Shown in pieces: positions 43,494 through 52,415 of a stretch of DNA of 64,000 nt. The stretch is taken from assembly GCA_000961595.1 (NCBI GenBank), contig LADO01000021.1, forward strand, positions 1 through 64,000, given 5' to 3'. This DNA comes from Peptococcaceae bacterium BRH_c4b (GTDB lineage: Bacteria; Bacillota; Desulfotomaculia; Desulfotomaculales; Desulfocucumaceae). The notes below the pieces were generated by a model. It was not told the origin of the DNA and searched no databases. It saw only the letters and a list, made by a program, of their open reading frames with translations. How positions within the stretch are numbered: the first letter of the stretch is position 1; every line of letters starts with the position of its first letter. The position numbers and the translations under genes are program-made.

Positions 43494-45053
43494 ATGGCGA
43501 AGAATAACATGAACAGTAAAAAAGAAGAACCAATTGAAAAACAGCTTTGGAAAGCGGCGGACAAGCTCAGAAAAAACATTGATGCAGCCGAATATAAACA
43601 TATTGTTTTGGGTTTGATATTTTTAAAATATATATCTGATGTTTTTGAAGAGCTGTACCAGAAATTAAAAAAAGGTGAAGGGGAATATGCCGGTGCTGAC
43701 CCTGAGGACAAAGACGAGTATAAAGCAGAAAATATCTTTTTTGTTCCGGAAAAGGCCCGCTGGTCTTATCTGCAATCAAGAGCAAAACTGCCGGAAATCG
43801 GTAAAGACATTGATGGCGCAATGGATGCTATTGAAAAAGAAAACCCATCACTTAAGGACGTTCTGCCAAAAGTTTATGCAAGAGGTAACCTTGACACCAC
43901 AAATTTAGGCGGATTGATTGACTTGGTCGGAAATATTGCGCTTGGTGATGCCAAAGCCAGAAGTGCCGATATTCTTGGTCATGTTTTTGAATATTTCCTT
44001 GGCGAGTTTGCATTAGCTGAAGGCAAAAAGGGCGGACAGTTCTACACCCCAAGAAGCGTTGTTGAGTTACTGGTAGAAATGTTAGAGCCATACAAAGGAA
44101 GAGTATTTGACCCTTGTTGCGGCTCGGGCGGCATGTTTGTTCAGTCGGAAAAATTTGTACAAGACCATCAGGGAAAAGTGAACGACATATCCATTTATGG
44201 ACAGGAGAGCAACAAAACGACCTGGCGTTTGGCAAAGATGAATCTTGCCATCCGGGGGATTGACAGTTCACAAGTAAAATGGAATAACGAAGGTTCTTTT
44301 TTAAACGATAGTCATAAAGATTTAAAAGCCGAATATGTCATTGCCAACCCACCTTTTAATGACAGCGACTGGAGTGGTGATTTACTTAGAAAAGACGGCA
44401 GATGGAAATATGGCGCACCGCCCGCCAGTAACGCCAACTATGCCTGGATACAGCACTTCATCTATCATCTTAGCCCCAGTGGACAAGCCGGGTTTGTTCT
44501 GGCAAAAGGTGCATTGACTTCCAAAAGTTCCGGTGAAGGTGATATTAGAAAAGAATTTGTTGAAGCTCGACTGGTTGATTGCATTGTAAATCTGCCTGCA
44601 AAACTCTTTTTAAATACACAAATTCCTGCCAGTTTGTGGTTTTTGAGCAGGAATAAAGAAAACGGCAAATACCGCAATAGAACAGATGAAATTCTATTTA
44701 TTGATGCCCGGAATATGGGATATCTGATAAACCGCAGGACACGGGAACTTTCGAAAGAAGATATCCGAAAAATAGCAGAAACTTATCATAACTGGCGTAA
44801 TCCTGGCGGAAATTATGAAGACATAAAAGGTTTTTGTAATTCTGCATCCATTGAAAGGGTTAGAGAGCTGGATTATGTGCTCACACCGGGCAGATATGTC
44901 GGTCTGCCTGATGATGAAGATGACTTTGATTTTAAAGAACGCTTTACAAAGCTCAGAAAAGAGTTTGAAGAACAGCTTAAAGAAGAAGAAAAGCTGAATG
45001 CATTAATCATTGAAAATCTTGCCAGGGTGGTGATTAATAATGGCCAAGATTAA
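43494..45053 (+). CDS. hsdM: Type I restriction-modification methylase subunit HsdM
   Basis: The 519-residue protein has the HsdM N-terminal helical domain ([20 protein letters not shown]), SAM-binding motif [11 protein letters not shown] (about residue 206) and N6-adenine catalytic motif NPPF ([11 protein letters not shown], about 285). It methylates adenines at the site set by HsdS. The ATG at 43494 is 7 nt after AAAGGA; an ATG three codons earlier is too close to that site. It is the first gene of a plus-strand operon. No promoter was convincingly found in the preceding 180 bp. Confidence 0.96.
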   Translation: MAKNNMNSKKEEPIEKQLWKAADKLRKNIDAAEYKHIVLGLIFLKYISDVFEELYQKLKKGEGEYAGADPEDKDEYKAENIFFVPEKARWSYLQSRAKLPEIGKDIDGAMDAIEKENPSLKDVLPKVYARGNLDTTNLGGLIDLVGNIALGDAKARSADILGHVFEYFLGEFALAEGKKGGQFYTPRSVVELLVEMLEPYKGRVFDPCCGSGGMFVQSEKFVQDHQGKVNDISIYGQESNKTTWRLAKMNLAIRGIDSSQVKWNNEGSFLNDSHKDLKAEYVIANPPFNDSDWSGDLLRKDGRWKYGAPPASNANYAWIQHFIYHLSPSGQAGFVLAKGALTSKSSGEGDIRKEFVEARLVDCIVNLPAKLFLNTQIPASLWFLSRNKENGKYRNRTDEILFIDARNMGYLINRRTRELSKEDIRKIAETYHNWRNPGGNYEDIKGFCNSASIERVRELDYVLTPGRYVGLPDDEDDFDFKERFTKLRKEFEEQLKEEEKLNALIIENLARVVINNGQD

Positions 45054-45858
45054 TGTATTAGGAACTGAAATCACCTATTATCAATATGAGGAAAACGACT
45101 TTATTTCCCTGACTGATATGGTCAAGAATATGGAAAACGGATTAGCCCTTATTGAAAAATGGTTAAGAAACAAAAATACTATTGAATTCCTTGGCATTTG
45201 GGAAGAAATATACAACCCGGATTTTAATTCCCCCGAATTCGAGGGAATTAAAAGTCAGGCAGGGTTAAACAGATTCGTTTTGTCCGTGAAGCAGTGGGTA
45301 GAAAAAACAAACTCAAAAGGTATTGTTGCCAAGGCTGGAAGATACGGCGGAACTTATGCACATAAAGACATTGCTTTTGAGTTTGCTTCCTGGATTTCCC
45401 CCCAGTTTAAACTGTATCTCATCAAGGAGTTCCAGCGGCTTAAAGACGAAGAAAGAAAACAGCTTGGGTGGGACATCAGAAGAAATTTGACCAAAATAAA
45501 TTACCGTATTCACACCGACGCCATTAAGGAAAACCTCATACCGGCAGAACTGAGTAAATCACAGATTAGCAGTATCTACGCGTCTGAGGCGGATATATTA
45601 AATATGGCGCTCTTCGGAATGACAGCTGCACAGTGGAGGGATAAAAACCCCGATAAAAAGGGGAATATCAGGGACTATGCTGATGTTTCACAGTTGGTCT
45701 GCCTTGCCAATCTTGAAAATCTTAATGCGCTTTTTATCAATGATGGACTGCCACAAGAAACTCGCCTTGATAGACTGAATAAAATTGCCATACAGCAAAT
45801 GCGGATTTTGACCAATAGTTTAAGAATTAAAAGGCTGGAGGGCAATAATGATGAGTGA
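45040..45858 (+). CDS. KilA-N domain protein encoded within the type I RM operon
   Basis: The 272-residue protein has a KilA-N-like N-terminal DNA-binding domain ([20 protein letters not shown], then [39 protein letters not shown]). The C-terminal part is helical and contains [20 protein letters not shown]. It overlaps hsdM by 14 bp and hsdS by 11 bp, so it is an integral part of the operon. KilA-N proteins occur in phages and in some RM loci; the role may be regulation or control of restriction. That is inference. Confidence 0.88.
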   Translation: MAKINVLGTEITYYQYEENDFISLTDMVKNMENGLALIEKWLRNKNTIEFLGIWEEIYNPDFNSPEFEGIKSQAGLNRFVLSVKQWVEKTNSKGIVAKAGRYGGTYAHKDIAFEFASWISPQFKLYLIKEFQRLKDEERKQLGWDIRRNLTKINYRIHTDAIKENLIPAELSKSQISSIYASEADILNMALFGMTAAQWRDKNPDKKGNIRDYADVSQLVCLANLENLNALFINDGLPQETRLDRLNKIAIQQMRILTNSLRIKRLEGNNDE

Positions 45859-47047
45859 GTGGAAGGAATATAAATTGGTGGATGTAGCAGAAAATTTTGC
45901 AATGGGTCCGTTTGGTTCAAATATTAAAGCTGAGAATTTTATTGAATCTGGTGTGCCTGTAATACGAGGAACGAACTTAAATTTTGCAAAATATGTAGAT
46001 GGATTCTTTGTATTCTTGAGCAACGAAAAGGCTGATCAATTAAAATCAAGCAATTGCTTTCATGGTGATCTGGTTTTTACCCATAGAGGAACGATTGGTC
46101 AAGTAGCATTAATTCCAGAAGGAAAATATCCGAGATATGTTGTATCTCAATCCGGCATGAAACTTTCGGTTAAGAAAGATCTTCTTGATAATAATTTTCT
46201 TTTTTATTTTTTCAGATCTGACGTTGGGCAACATGAATTACTTCAGAATGAAGCCCAAGTTGGGGTTCCATCGATAAGTAGTCCATTGACATCTTTAAAA
46301 TCAGTAAATATCCTTCTCCCCCCTCTCCCCGAACAAAAAGCCATAGCATCCGTCTTGAGTAGTCTTGACGATAAAATAGACCTGCTCCACCGTCAGAATA
46401 AAATCCTTGAAGCAATGGCAGAAACGCTTTTCAGGCAGTGGTTTATAGAGGAAGCCAGGAAGGATTGGAAGGAGGGATTCTTAGAGGATATTATTGAATT
46501 TAATCCAAAATATAAATTAAGTAAAGGAAATAGTGCCCCCTATCTTGAGATGTCAAATGTTGGCACTACTTCATATTGCCCTATTGGTTGGTATGATAGA
46601 GAATTTAATTCCGGAGTAAAATTCAAGAATGGAGATACTCTTTTTGCACGAATAACTCCATGTTTAGAAAATGGTAAAACGTGCTTTGTGGATTTTCTTG
46701 ATAATGAGGGAATAGTAGGTTGGGGGTCAACTGAGTATATTGTTATGAAAATGAAAAAGCCTTTTCATCCTTTTATTTCATATATCATTGCAAAAAATGA
46801 AGACTTTAGAGAATTCGCTATTAGTTGTATGACTGGTTCTAGTGGAAGACAACGAGCTCAAGCGAGTGACATAAAAAAATATGATATACGCATACCTCCA
46901 GATGATGTAATTGATAAACTTAATATAGTGTTATCAGAATTTGCGAAAAAGCTAAAAAACAACTCTAACCATATACGCACTCTCGAAAAATTACGAGATA
47001 CTTTGTTGCCAAAACTTATGAGTGGTGAAGTGAGGGTGGAATATTAA
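45848..47047 (+). CDS. hsdS: Type I restriction-modification specificity subunit HsdS
   Basis: The 399-residue protein has two target-recognition domains (about residues 1-155 and 215-350) separated by conserved helical regions. The central one is LLPPLPEQKAIASVLSSLDD with NKILEAMAETLFRQWF, and the second ends KLRDTLLPKLMSGEVRVEY. Each TRD reads half of a bipartite DNA site. GGAGGG precedes the ATG. The two TRDs are unlike each other, so the site is asymmetric. The recognition sequence cannot be predicted here. Confidence 0.95.
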   Translation: MMSEWKEYKLVDVAENFAMGPFGSNIKAENFIESGVPVIRGTNLNFAKYVDGFFVFLSNEKADQLKSSNCFHGDLVFTHRGTIGQVALIPEGKYPRYVVSQSGMKLSVKKDLLDNNFLFYFFRSDVGQHELLQNEAQVGVPSISSPLTSLKSVNILLPPLPEQKAIASVLSSLDDKIDLLHRQNKILEAMAETLFRQWFIEEARKDWKEGFLEDIIEFNPKYKLSKGNSAPYLEMSNVGTTSYCPIGWYDREFNSGVKFKNGDTLFARITPCLENGKTCFVDFLDNEGIVGWGSTEYIVMKMKKPFHPFISYIIAKNEDFREFAISCMTGSSGRQRAQASDIKKYDIRIPPDDVIDKLNIVLSEFAKKLKNNSNHIRTLEKLRDTLLPKLMSGEVRVEY

Positions 47048-47048
47048 T

Positions 47049-47609
47049 TTGGAAATGAAAAGATATAATCCCAACAGTCATCACCGACAGTCAATCCGGT
47101 TAAAAGGTTACGATTATTCCCAATCAGGATTGTATTTTATCACCATTTGCACCCAAAACAGAGAAAATATATTAGGGGAAATAAAAAACGGAGAAATGGT
47201 GTTGAATGAATATGGCCAAATTGCGTACGATGAATGGTTTAATTTGCCGAAACGGTCTTGCATTGTTAAACCGGATGTTTTTGTGGTAATGCCCAACCAT
47301 ATTCACGGGGTCATACAAATCACTGTAGGGGCACCCCTTGCGGGTGCCCGGAATGCGGGGGCATGGGTGAACCGGGCACCCGCAAGGGGTGCCCCTACAA
47401 CAACGATTGGGAATATTGTTGGTGCATATAAATCATTGGTATCAAATAGATGTTTGGATATTTATAAATCAAAAAATATAATAATGGGTAAATTATGGCA
47501 ACGCAATTATTATGAACACGTTATTCGTAACGAAAAAGACTATGTCAAAATTTCAGAATACATTTTAAACAATCCTATCAATTGGCTGGAGGATACATAC
47601 CATGGCTAA
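47049..47609 (+). CDS. REP-associated tyrosine transposase (RAYT), with internal REP palindrome
   Basis: The 186-residue Y1 HUH protein contains YDYSQSGLYFITICTQNREN, the HUH pair in MPNHIHGVIQI (His84, His86) and the probable catalytic Tyr in ISEYILNNPINW (about 171). RAYTs cut single-stranded REP hairpins. Residues 92-117 (APLAGARNAG ... APARGAP) are encoded by a perfect inverted repeat inserted in frame. The gene begins just after the hsdS stop and overlaps hsdR by 8 bp, so it sits in the operon without breaking it. Confidence 0.88.
   Translation: MEMKRYNPNSHHRQSIRLKGYDYSQSGLYFITICTQNRENILGEIKNGEMVLNEYGQIAYDEWFNLPKRSCIVKPDVFVVMPNHIHGVIQITVGAPLAGARNAGAWVNRAPARGAPTTTIGNIVGAYKSLVSNRCLDIYKSKNIIMGKLWQRNYYEHVIRNEKDYVKISEYILNNPINWLEDTYHG
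47324..47399. repeat. 28-bp perfect inverted repeat (REP) inside the RAYT gene
   Basis: TGTAGGGGCACCCCTTGCGG starts the left arm (47324-47351), and CCGGGCACCCGCAAGGGGTG starts the right arm (47372-47399), with a 20-nt centre. It is a REP/BIME unit lying in frame within the coding sequence of its own probable transposase. Confidence 0.9.
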
Positions 47610-50600
47610 AATAACCGAATCCGCCATTGAAAAATTTGCCATAGAACTCCTCGAACATCAAGGTTATCACTACATATACGCTCCGGATATCGCACCCGAC
47701 AGCGATACACCGGAGAGGCAATCCTTTGAAGATGTGCTGTTGCTGGAACGCCTGCAAACTGCTGTTGGCAGGATAAATCCCAAAATACCGGCAGATGTCC
47801 GGGATGATGCAATCAAACAAATACAGCGTTTTAATTCACCTGAACTGATCGCCAATAACGAAGCATTTCACCGGATGCTTACCGAAGGCATAAAAGTAAG
47901 CTATCAGAAAGACGGAAACGACAGAGGGGATATAGTCTGGCTGATTGATTTTAATAAACCTGATAATAACGATTTTATTGTTGCCAATCAATTTACGGTA
48001 ATTGAAAACGGAGTAAATAAGCGCCCGGATATTATTCTTTTTGTAAACGGATTGCCATTAGCCGTGATCGAACTGAAAAATCCTGCGGATGAAAATGCAA
48101 CAATAAAATCAGCTTACCAACAATTGCAAACCTACAAACAAGCCATCCCGGGCCTCTTCACCTTCAATGGCTTTATGATTATTTCCGATGGGCTGGAAGC
48201 AAAAGCAGGCTCACTTTCTGCCGGTTTAAGCCGCTTTATGACCTGGAAATCATCTGACGGTAAAACAGAAGCATCTCATCTTATCGGACAGCTGGAAACA
48301 CTAATTAAAGGAATGCTTAATAAGGAAACACTGTTAGACCTGATTCGTCATTTTATCGTATTTGAAAAGTCCAAAAAAGAAGACAGGGAAACCGGCATTA
48401 TCACCATACAAACTATCAAGAAATTAGCGGCTTACCATCAGTATTACGCAGTAAACAGGGCGGTAGAATCTACACTGAGAGCTGCGGGATACCTACCCCC
48501 ATCTGTGAATGATGGTGTGGATACGGTAATGGAATCACCTGAAAGTTATGGTGTGGCTGGTGTAAAACAACAACCTGTGGGTGACCGTAAAGGCGGCGTG
48601 GTCTGGCATACGCAGGGAAGCGGTAAATCACTGTCGATGGTGTTCTATACCGGAAAAATTGTACTCGCCATGAATAACCCAACCGTAGTGATCATAACAG
48701 ACCGAAACGATCTGGACGACCAGTTGTTTGATACTTTTGCATCTTCAAAACAACTTCTCAGACAAGACCCCGTGCAGGCAGAAGACAGAGAGCAATTAAA
48801 AGATCTGTTGAAAGTTGCCTCGGGAGGCGTGGTTTTTACAACCATACAGAAGTTTCAACCGGACGAAGGCAATGTTTATGAGCAGCTTTCAAACAGGAAA
48901 AATATTATTGTAATAGCAGACGAAGCTCACAGAACACAATATGGCTTTAAAGCAAAAACAATTGATGATAAGGATGAGCAGGGAAATGTAATCGGCAAAA
49001 AAATTGTCTACGGCTTCGCAAAATATATGCGTGATGCACTGCCCAATGCAACCTATCTTGGTTTTACAGGGACGCCAATCGAGAGCACAGATGTAAATAC
49101 CCCTGCTGTTTTTGGGAATTATGTTGATGTCTACGATATATCGCAGGCCATTGATGATGGAGCAACCGTAAGGATTTATTATGAAAGCAGATTGGCTAAA
49201 ATTAATCTCAGCGAAGAAGGTAAAAAGCTGGTTGCTGATTTGGACGAAGAACTTGATAAGGGTGAGTTGACAGAAACTCAAAAAGCCAAGGCGAAATGGA
49301 CACAACTGGAAGCTTTGATTGGCAGTGAAGATCGGATAAAACAAGTTGCACAGGATATTGTCAATCATTTTGAACAAAGACAGGAAGTATTTGAAGGCAA
49401 AGGAATGATTGTGTCCATGTCAAGAAGGATTGCCGCCGGCTTATATGATGAAATTATTAAAATTAAACCGCAATGGCACAGCGATGACTTGAAAAAGGGC
49501 GTTATCAAAGTGGTTATGACCTCTGCCTCTTCTGATGGACCAAAAATTTCAAAGCATCACACAACGAAAGAGCAGAGAAGATCACTGGCAGATAGGATGA
49601 AGGATCCGGAAGATGAGTTAAAACTGGTCATTGTTCGGGATATGTGGCTTACCGGTTTTGATGCTCCTTCGATGCATACTCTATACATCGATAAGCCTAT
49701 GAAAGGCCATAACCTGATGCAGGCTATTGCCAGGGTTAACAGAGTATATAAAGACAAGCCCGGTGGTTTAGTGGTGGATTATCTTGGCATTGCATCAGAC
49801 CTGAAAAAAGCGTTAGCTTTCTATTCTGACAGTGGAGGCAAAGGCAATCCTGCCATTGCTCAGGAAAAAGCAGTGAAATTAATGTTGGAAAAACTGGAAG
49901 TTGTGTCACAGATGTACCATGGATTTTCTTATGAGAATTATTTTGATGCGGATACAGCAAGGAAACTATCGATTATCCTTGCGGCAGAGGAGCATATTCT
50001 CGGTCTCGAAAACGGCAAAAAAAGATACATTGATGAAATAACGGCATTATCAAAAGCTTTTGCCATAGCCATTCCACACGAACAGGCAATGGATGTAAAA
50101 GATGAAGTTTCATTTTTCCAGGCTGTAAAGTCCAGATTAGCAAAGTTTGATATTACCGGCACAGGTAAAACAAACGAAGAAATTGAAACCGCAATCAGGC
50201 AGGTTATTGATAAAGCCTTAGTAACCGAGCAAGTGATAGATGTTTTTGATGCAGCTGGCATTAAGAAACCGGATATTTCCATACTTTCAGAAGAATTTCT
50301 TTTGGAAGTAAAAAATATGGAACATAAAAATGTCGCTCTTGAAGTTCTTAAGAAATTGCTCAATGATGAAATTAAATCAAGGACTAAAAGAAACCTAATA
50401 CAAAGTAAAGCTTTAATGGAAATGCTTGAAAATTCAATTAAAAAATATCACAACAAAATATTAACAGCGGCAGAAGTTATTGAAGAATTAATAACACTAG
50501 GTAAAGATATTCAAAGAATGGACAAAGAGCCTCAAGAAATGGGTTTGTCAGAATATGAATATGCTTTTTATACAGCTATTGCAAACAATGATAGCGCCAG

Positions 50601-50835
50601 GGAATTAATGCAAAAAGATAAGTTAAGGGAATTGGCTGTTGTACTATTTGAGAAAATAAAAGAAAACACGTCAATAGACTGGACAATAAAGGAAAGCGTA
50701 AAAGCAAAATTAAAAGTAATTGTAAAACGGACTTTAAGGCAATATGGTTATCCTCCGGATATGCAGAAACTTGCAACAGAGACAGTATTAAAACAGGCTG
50801 AATTGATTGCAGAGGAATTAACCCATAAAGGATAA
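47602..50835 (+). CDS. hsdR: Type I restriction endonuclease subunit HsdR
   Basis: The 1077-residue protein has a PD-(D/E)xK nuclease domain (RPDIILFVNGLPLAVIELKN, residues 141-160), helicase Walker A TQGSGKSLSMV (about 336), DEAH box IADEAHRTQYG (about 438), motif III GFTGTPIES and motif VI QAIARVNRVYKDKPGG. It translocates DNA and cuts at a distance from unmethylated sites. All key motifs are present, so with hsdM and hsdS a complete system exists. The ATG lies inside the end of the RAYT gene. Confidence 0.96.
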   Translation: MAKITESAIEKFAIELLEHQGYHYIYAPDIAPDSDTPERQSFEDVLLLERLQTAVGRINPKIPADVRDDAIKQIQRFNSPELIANNEAFHRMLTEGIKVSYQKDGNDRGDIVWLIDFNKPDNNDFIVANQFTVIENGVNKRPDIILFVNGLPLAVIELKNPADENATIKSAYQQLQTYKQAIPGLFTFNGFMIISDGLEAKAGSLSAGLSRFMTWKSSDGKTEASHLIGQLETLIKGMLNKETLLDLIRHFIVFEKSKKEDRETGIITIQTIKKLAAYHQYYAVNRAVESTLRAAGYLPPSVNDGVDTVMESPESYGVAGVKQQPVGDRKGGVVWHTQGSGKSLSMVFYTGKIVLAMNNPTVVIITDRNDLDDQLFDTFASSKQLLRQDPVQAEDREQLKDLLKVASGGVVFTTIQKFQPDEGNVYEQLSNRKNIIVIADEAHRTQYGFKAKTIDDKDEQGNVIGKKIVYGFAKYMRDALPNATYLGFTGTPIESTDVNTPAVFGNYVDVYDISQAIDDGATVRIYYESRLAKINLSEEGKKLVADLDEELDKGELTETQKAKAKWTQLEALIGSEDRIKQVAQDIVNHFEQRQEVFEGKGMIVSMSRRIAAGLYDEIIKIKPQWHSDDLKKGVIKVVMTSASSDGPKISKHHTTKEQRRSLADRMKDPEDELKLVIVRDMWLTGFDAPSMHTLYIDKPMKGHNLMQAIARVNRVYKDKPGGLVVDYLGIASDLKKALAFYSDSGGKGNPAIAQEKAVKLMLEKLEVVSQMYHGFSYENYFDADTARKLSIILAAEEHILGLENGKKRYIDEITALSKAFAIAIPHEQAMDVKDEVSFFQAVKSRLAKFDITGTGKTNEEIETAIRQVIDKALVTEQVIDVFDAAGIKKPDISILSEEFLLEVKNMEHKNVALEVLKKLLNDEIKSRTKRNLIQSKALMEMLENSIKKYHNKILTAAEVIEELITLGKDIQRMDKEPQEMGLSEYEYAFYTAIANNDSARELMQKDKLRELAVVLFEKIKENTSIDWTIKESVKAKLKVIVKRTLRQYGYPPDMQKLATETVLKQAELIAEELTHKG

Positions 50836-50877
50836 AATGATTCTTGGAAAATGAACAAGACAGGAATATCACATAGG

Positions 50878-51030
50878 AAAGCAAGTAGTCTTTTTGCCCC
50901 TAATTCAAGCGCTGTCATTGCTGTGGAGACCTTTGGAGATTTTCTGAGTTTCAACCTACACCTTCACATCATTGTAACGGATGGCTGTTTTAATAAAGAC
51001 GGCGGGGTTATGATTGGGGCCGTCCTATAG
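50878..51030 (+). pseudogene. Remnant of an IS91-family (Y2 HUH) transposase
   Basis: The frame reads SSLFAPNSSAVIAVETFGDF followed by LSFNLHLHIIVTDGCFNKDG and stops at 51028. AVIxVxTFGDFLxFNxHLHxI is the HUH-region signature of IS91/IS801-type rolling-circle transposases. Only about 50 residues remain. It lies between hsdR and the deoC repeat, at the edge of the island. Confidence 0.7.
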
Positions 51031-51036
51031 AGGAAT

Positions 51037-51093
51037 AGGGACACACTTCTCTTTAGGGTCTGTCTCCAGGGTCGGAAAAATGTCCCCAATTTG
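51037..51093. repeat. GGGACA...TGTCCCC element at the island edge
   Basis: AGGGACACACTTCTC and GGAAAAATGTCCCCAATT flank a central part. It is a further member of the family at 14463, 23452 and 29394, located between the IS91 remnant and the intact deoC. Confidence 0.65.
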
Positions 51094-51098
51094 AGGTA

Positions 51099-51773
51099 TC
51101 AACCAGGAAGTTGCGCTATTATTTCCTTTCCCGCACTGGCGCCTATGCGGCTGGCCCCTGCTTCGATCATGGCCAGGGCCTGCAGGGCGTTTTTAATACC
51201 GCCGGAGGCTTTCACTCCCATGTCCGGGCCCACTGTTTTTCGCATCAGGGCTACATCTTCCACCGTCGCCCCACCCGTTCCAAAGCCGGTGCTGGTTTTA
51301 ACAAAATGTGCTCCGGCATCCCTGGCCAGCATGCAGGCGGCGGCCTTTTCTTCATCGGTCAGATAGCAGGTTTCGATTATAACCTTTACCAAAGCGTCTT
51401 GCCTCTCAGACATGGCCGCCTCCACCACTGCCAGGATGTCTCGCCTTACCTCTTCATGACGGCCGGCTTTCAGCGCACCCACATTGATGACCATATCAAC
51501 TTCCGAGGCTCCGGCCCGCACCGCCTCCCCTGCCTCAAAAGCCTTGGCGGCGGAAGAGGTTGCCCCCAGTGGAAATCCAATTACAGCACAAACTACCACA
51601 TCAGAACCGGCCAATATTTTCGCGGCCAGAGGTACGTAACAGGGGTTAATGCAAACCGATGCAAAACCGTATTCCAGAGCCTCTCGGCAAAGATGCCGTA
51701 CATCCTCCCCGGTGCCCACTGCCTTCAGCAGGGTGTGGTCAATCATCCCGGCCATTTGTTTTTTATCAATCAT
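51099..51773 (-). CDS. deoC: Deoxyribose-phosphate aldolase
   Basis: The 224-residue TIM-barrel class I aldolase starts [20 protein letters not shown], has the proton-relay Lys in [17 protein letters not shown] and the Schiff-base Lys in [19 protein letters not shown]. It splits 2-deoxyribose-5-phosphate into glyceraldehyde-3-phosphate and acetaldehyde in nucleoside catabolism. AAAGGAGA precedes the ATG. Length is standard and it seems intact. Its 3' part is duplicated at 42924, across the island. Confidence 0.95.
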   Translation of the reverse strand: MIDKKQMAGMIDHTLLKAVGTGEDVRHLCREALEYGFASVCINPCYVPLAAKILAGSDVVVCAVIGFPLGATSSAAKAFEAGEAVRAGASEVDMVINVGALKAGRHEEVRRDILAVVEAAMSERQDALVKVIIETCYLTDEEKAAACMLARDAGAHFVKTSTGFGTGGATVEDVALMRKTVGPDMGVKASGGIKNALQALAMIEAGASRIGASAGKEIIAQLPG

Positions 51774-51845
51774 CGTCCCTGATCTCCTTTAACTGGGAAA
51801 ATCCTTCTGACAATCCCCAATGGCAATACTGAATTAAAGCATAAC

Positions 51846-51974
51846 ATAAGTGAGCCTTGGGTTCGGAAGGGGTTATTCCCCTACCGAACCCTTAGAGCGA
51901 ACTTAGTTCAAGCTATACAGCCTGTTGATCCCCGACCTTCGAGAACGGGGTTTTACAGGCTGTTAGCGAGATAA
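51846..51974 (+). repeat. Multi-hairpin repeat, copy C
   Basis: It begins ATAAGTGAGCCTTGGGTTCG and ends TGTTAGCGAGATAA, in the same orientation as copy A. The first two hairpins are directly joined (CCGAACCCTTAGAGCGAAC), as in copy B. It lies between divergently arranged deoC and the DUF896 gene. Confidence 0.85.
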
Positions 51975-52025
51975 AACCCGGGCACATACATCCGAATATA
52001 AAAAGTATACCAGATAGTTCTTTGT

Positions 52026-52054
52026 TTGGTACTGCTAATTGTAAGTGATATAAT
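52026..52054 (+). promoter_or_regulatory. Promoter of the DUF896 gene
   Basis: TTGGTA (52026) and TATAAT (52049) are 17 bp apart, about 20 bp before the start codon. Confidence 0.7.
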
Positions 52055-52074
52055 AGCAGCTAGAGGTGAATGAG

Positions 52075-52326
52075 TTGATAACTAAAGAATTGGTGGATAA
52101 AATCAATTATCTTGCCCGCAAGCAAAGAAGTAGCGGGCTTACCGACGATGAGCGTTATGAGCAGAAGAAACTGCGGGAACTCTACCTGGAGGGTATACGC
52201 GTACAAGTAGTTGACGCCATGGATTCCATGGGGCTGAAGCCCAAGAAGCAGCCCGGCAAAAAAACGGAAAAACATCACGGAGGCTGCTCCTGCGGGCACT
52301 GTCACGGCAGCGAAAAATTGCGTTAA
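52075..52326 (+). CDS. DUF896 protein (YnzC-type) with Cys/His tail
   Basis: The 83-residue protein starts MITKELVDKINYLARKQRSS with TTG at 52075 (AGAGGTG upstream), then GLTDDERYEQKKLRELYLEG and the DUF896/YnzC helical hairpin. In Bacillus the YnzC family is in the SOS regulon but its function is unknown. The C-terminus carries an extra GGCSCGHCHG motif that might bind a metal. It has its own promoter and is followed 90 bp later by the glycosylase gene. Confidence 0.88.
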   Translation: MITKELVDKINYLARKQRSSGLTDDERYEQKKLRELYLEGIRVQVVDAMDSMGLKPKKQPGKKTEKHHGGCSCGHCHGSEKLR

Positions 52327-52415
52327 CAAGAATTACGGTTAAAGTCGACTGTGAGAGTATATAAATCTGCTTACAACACAAATATCAAAATTTAACCGGG
52401 ACCGGAGACAGCACT

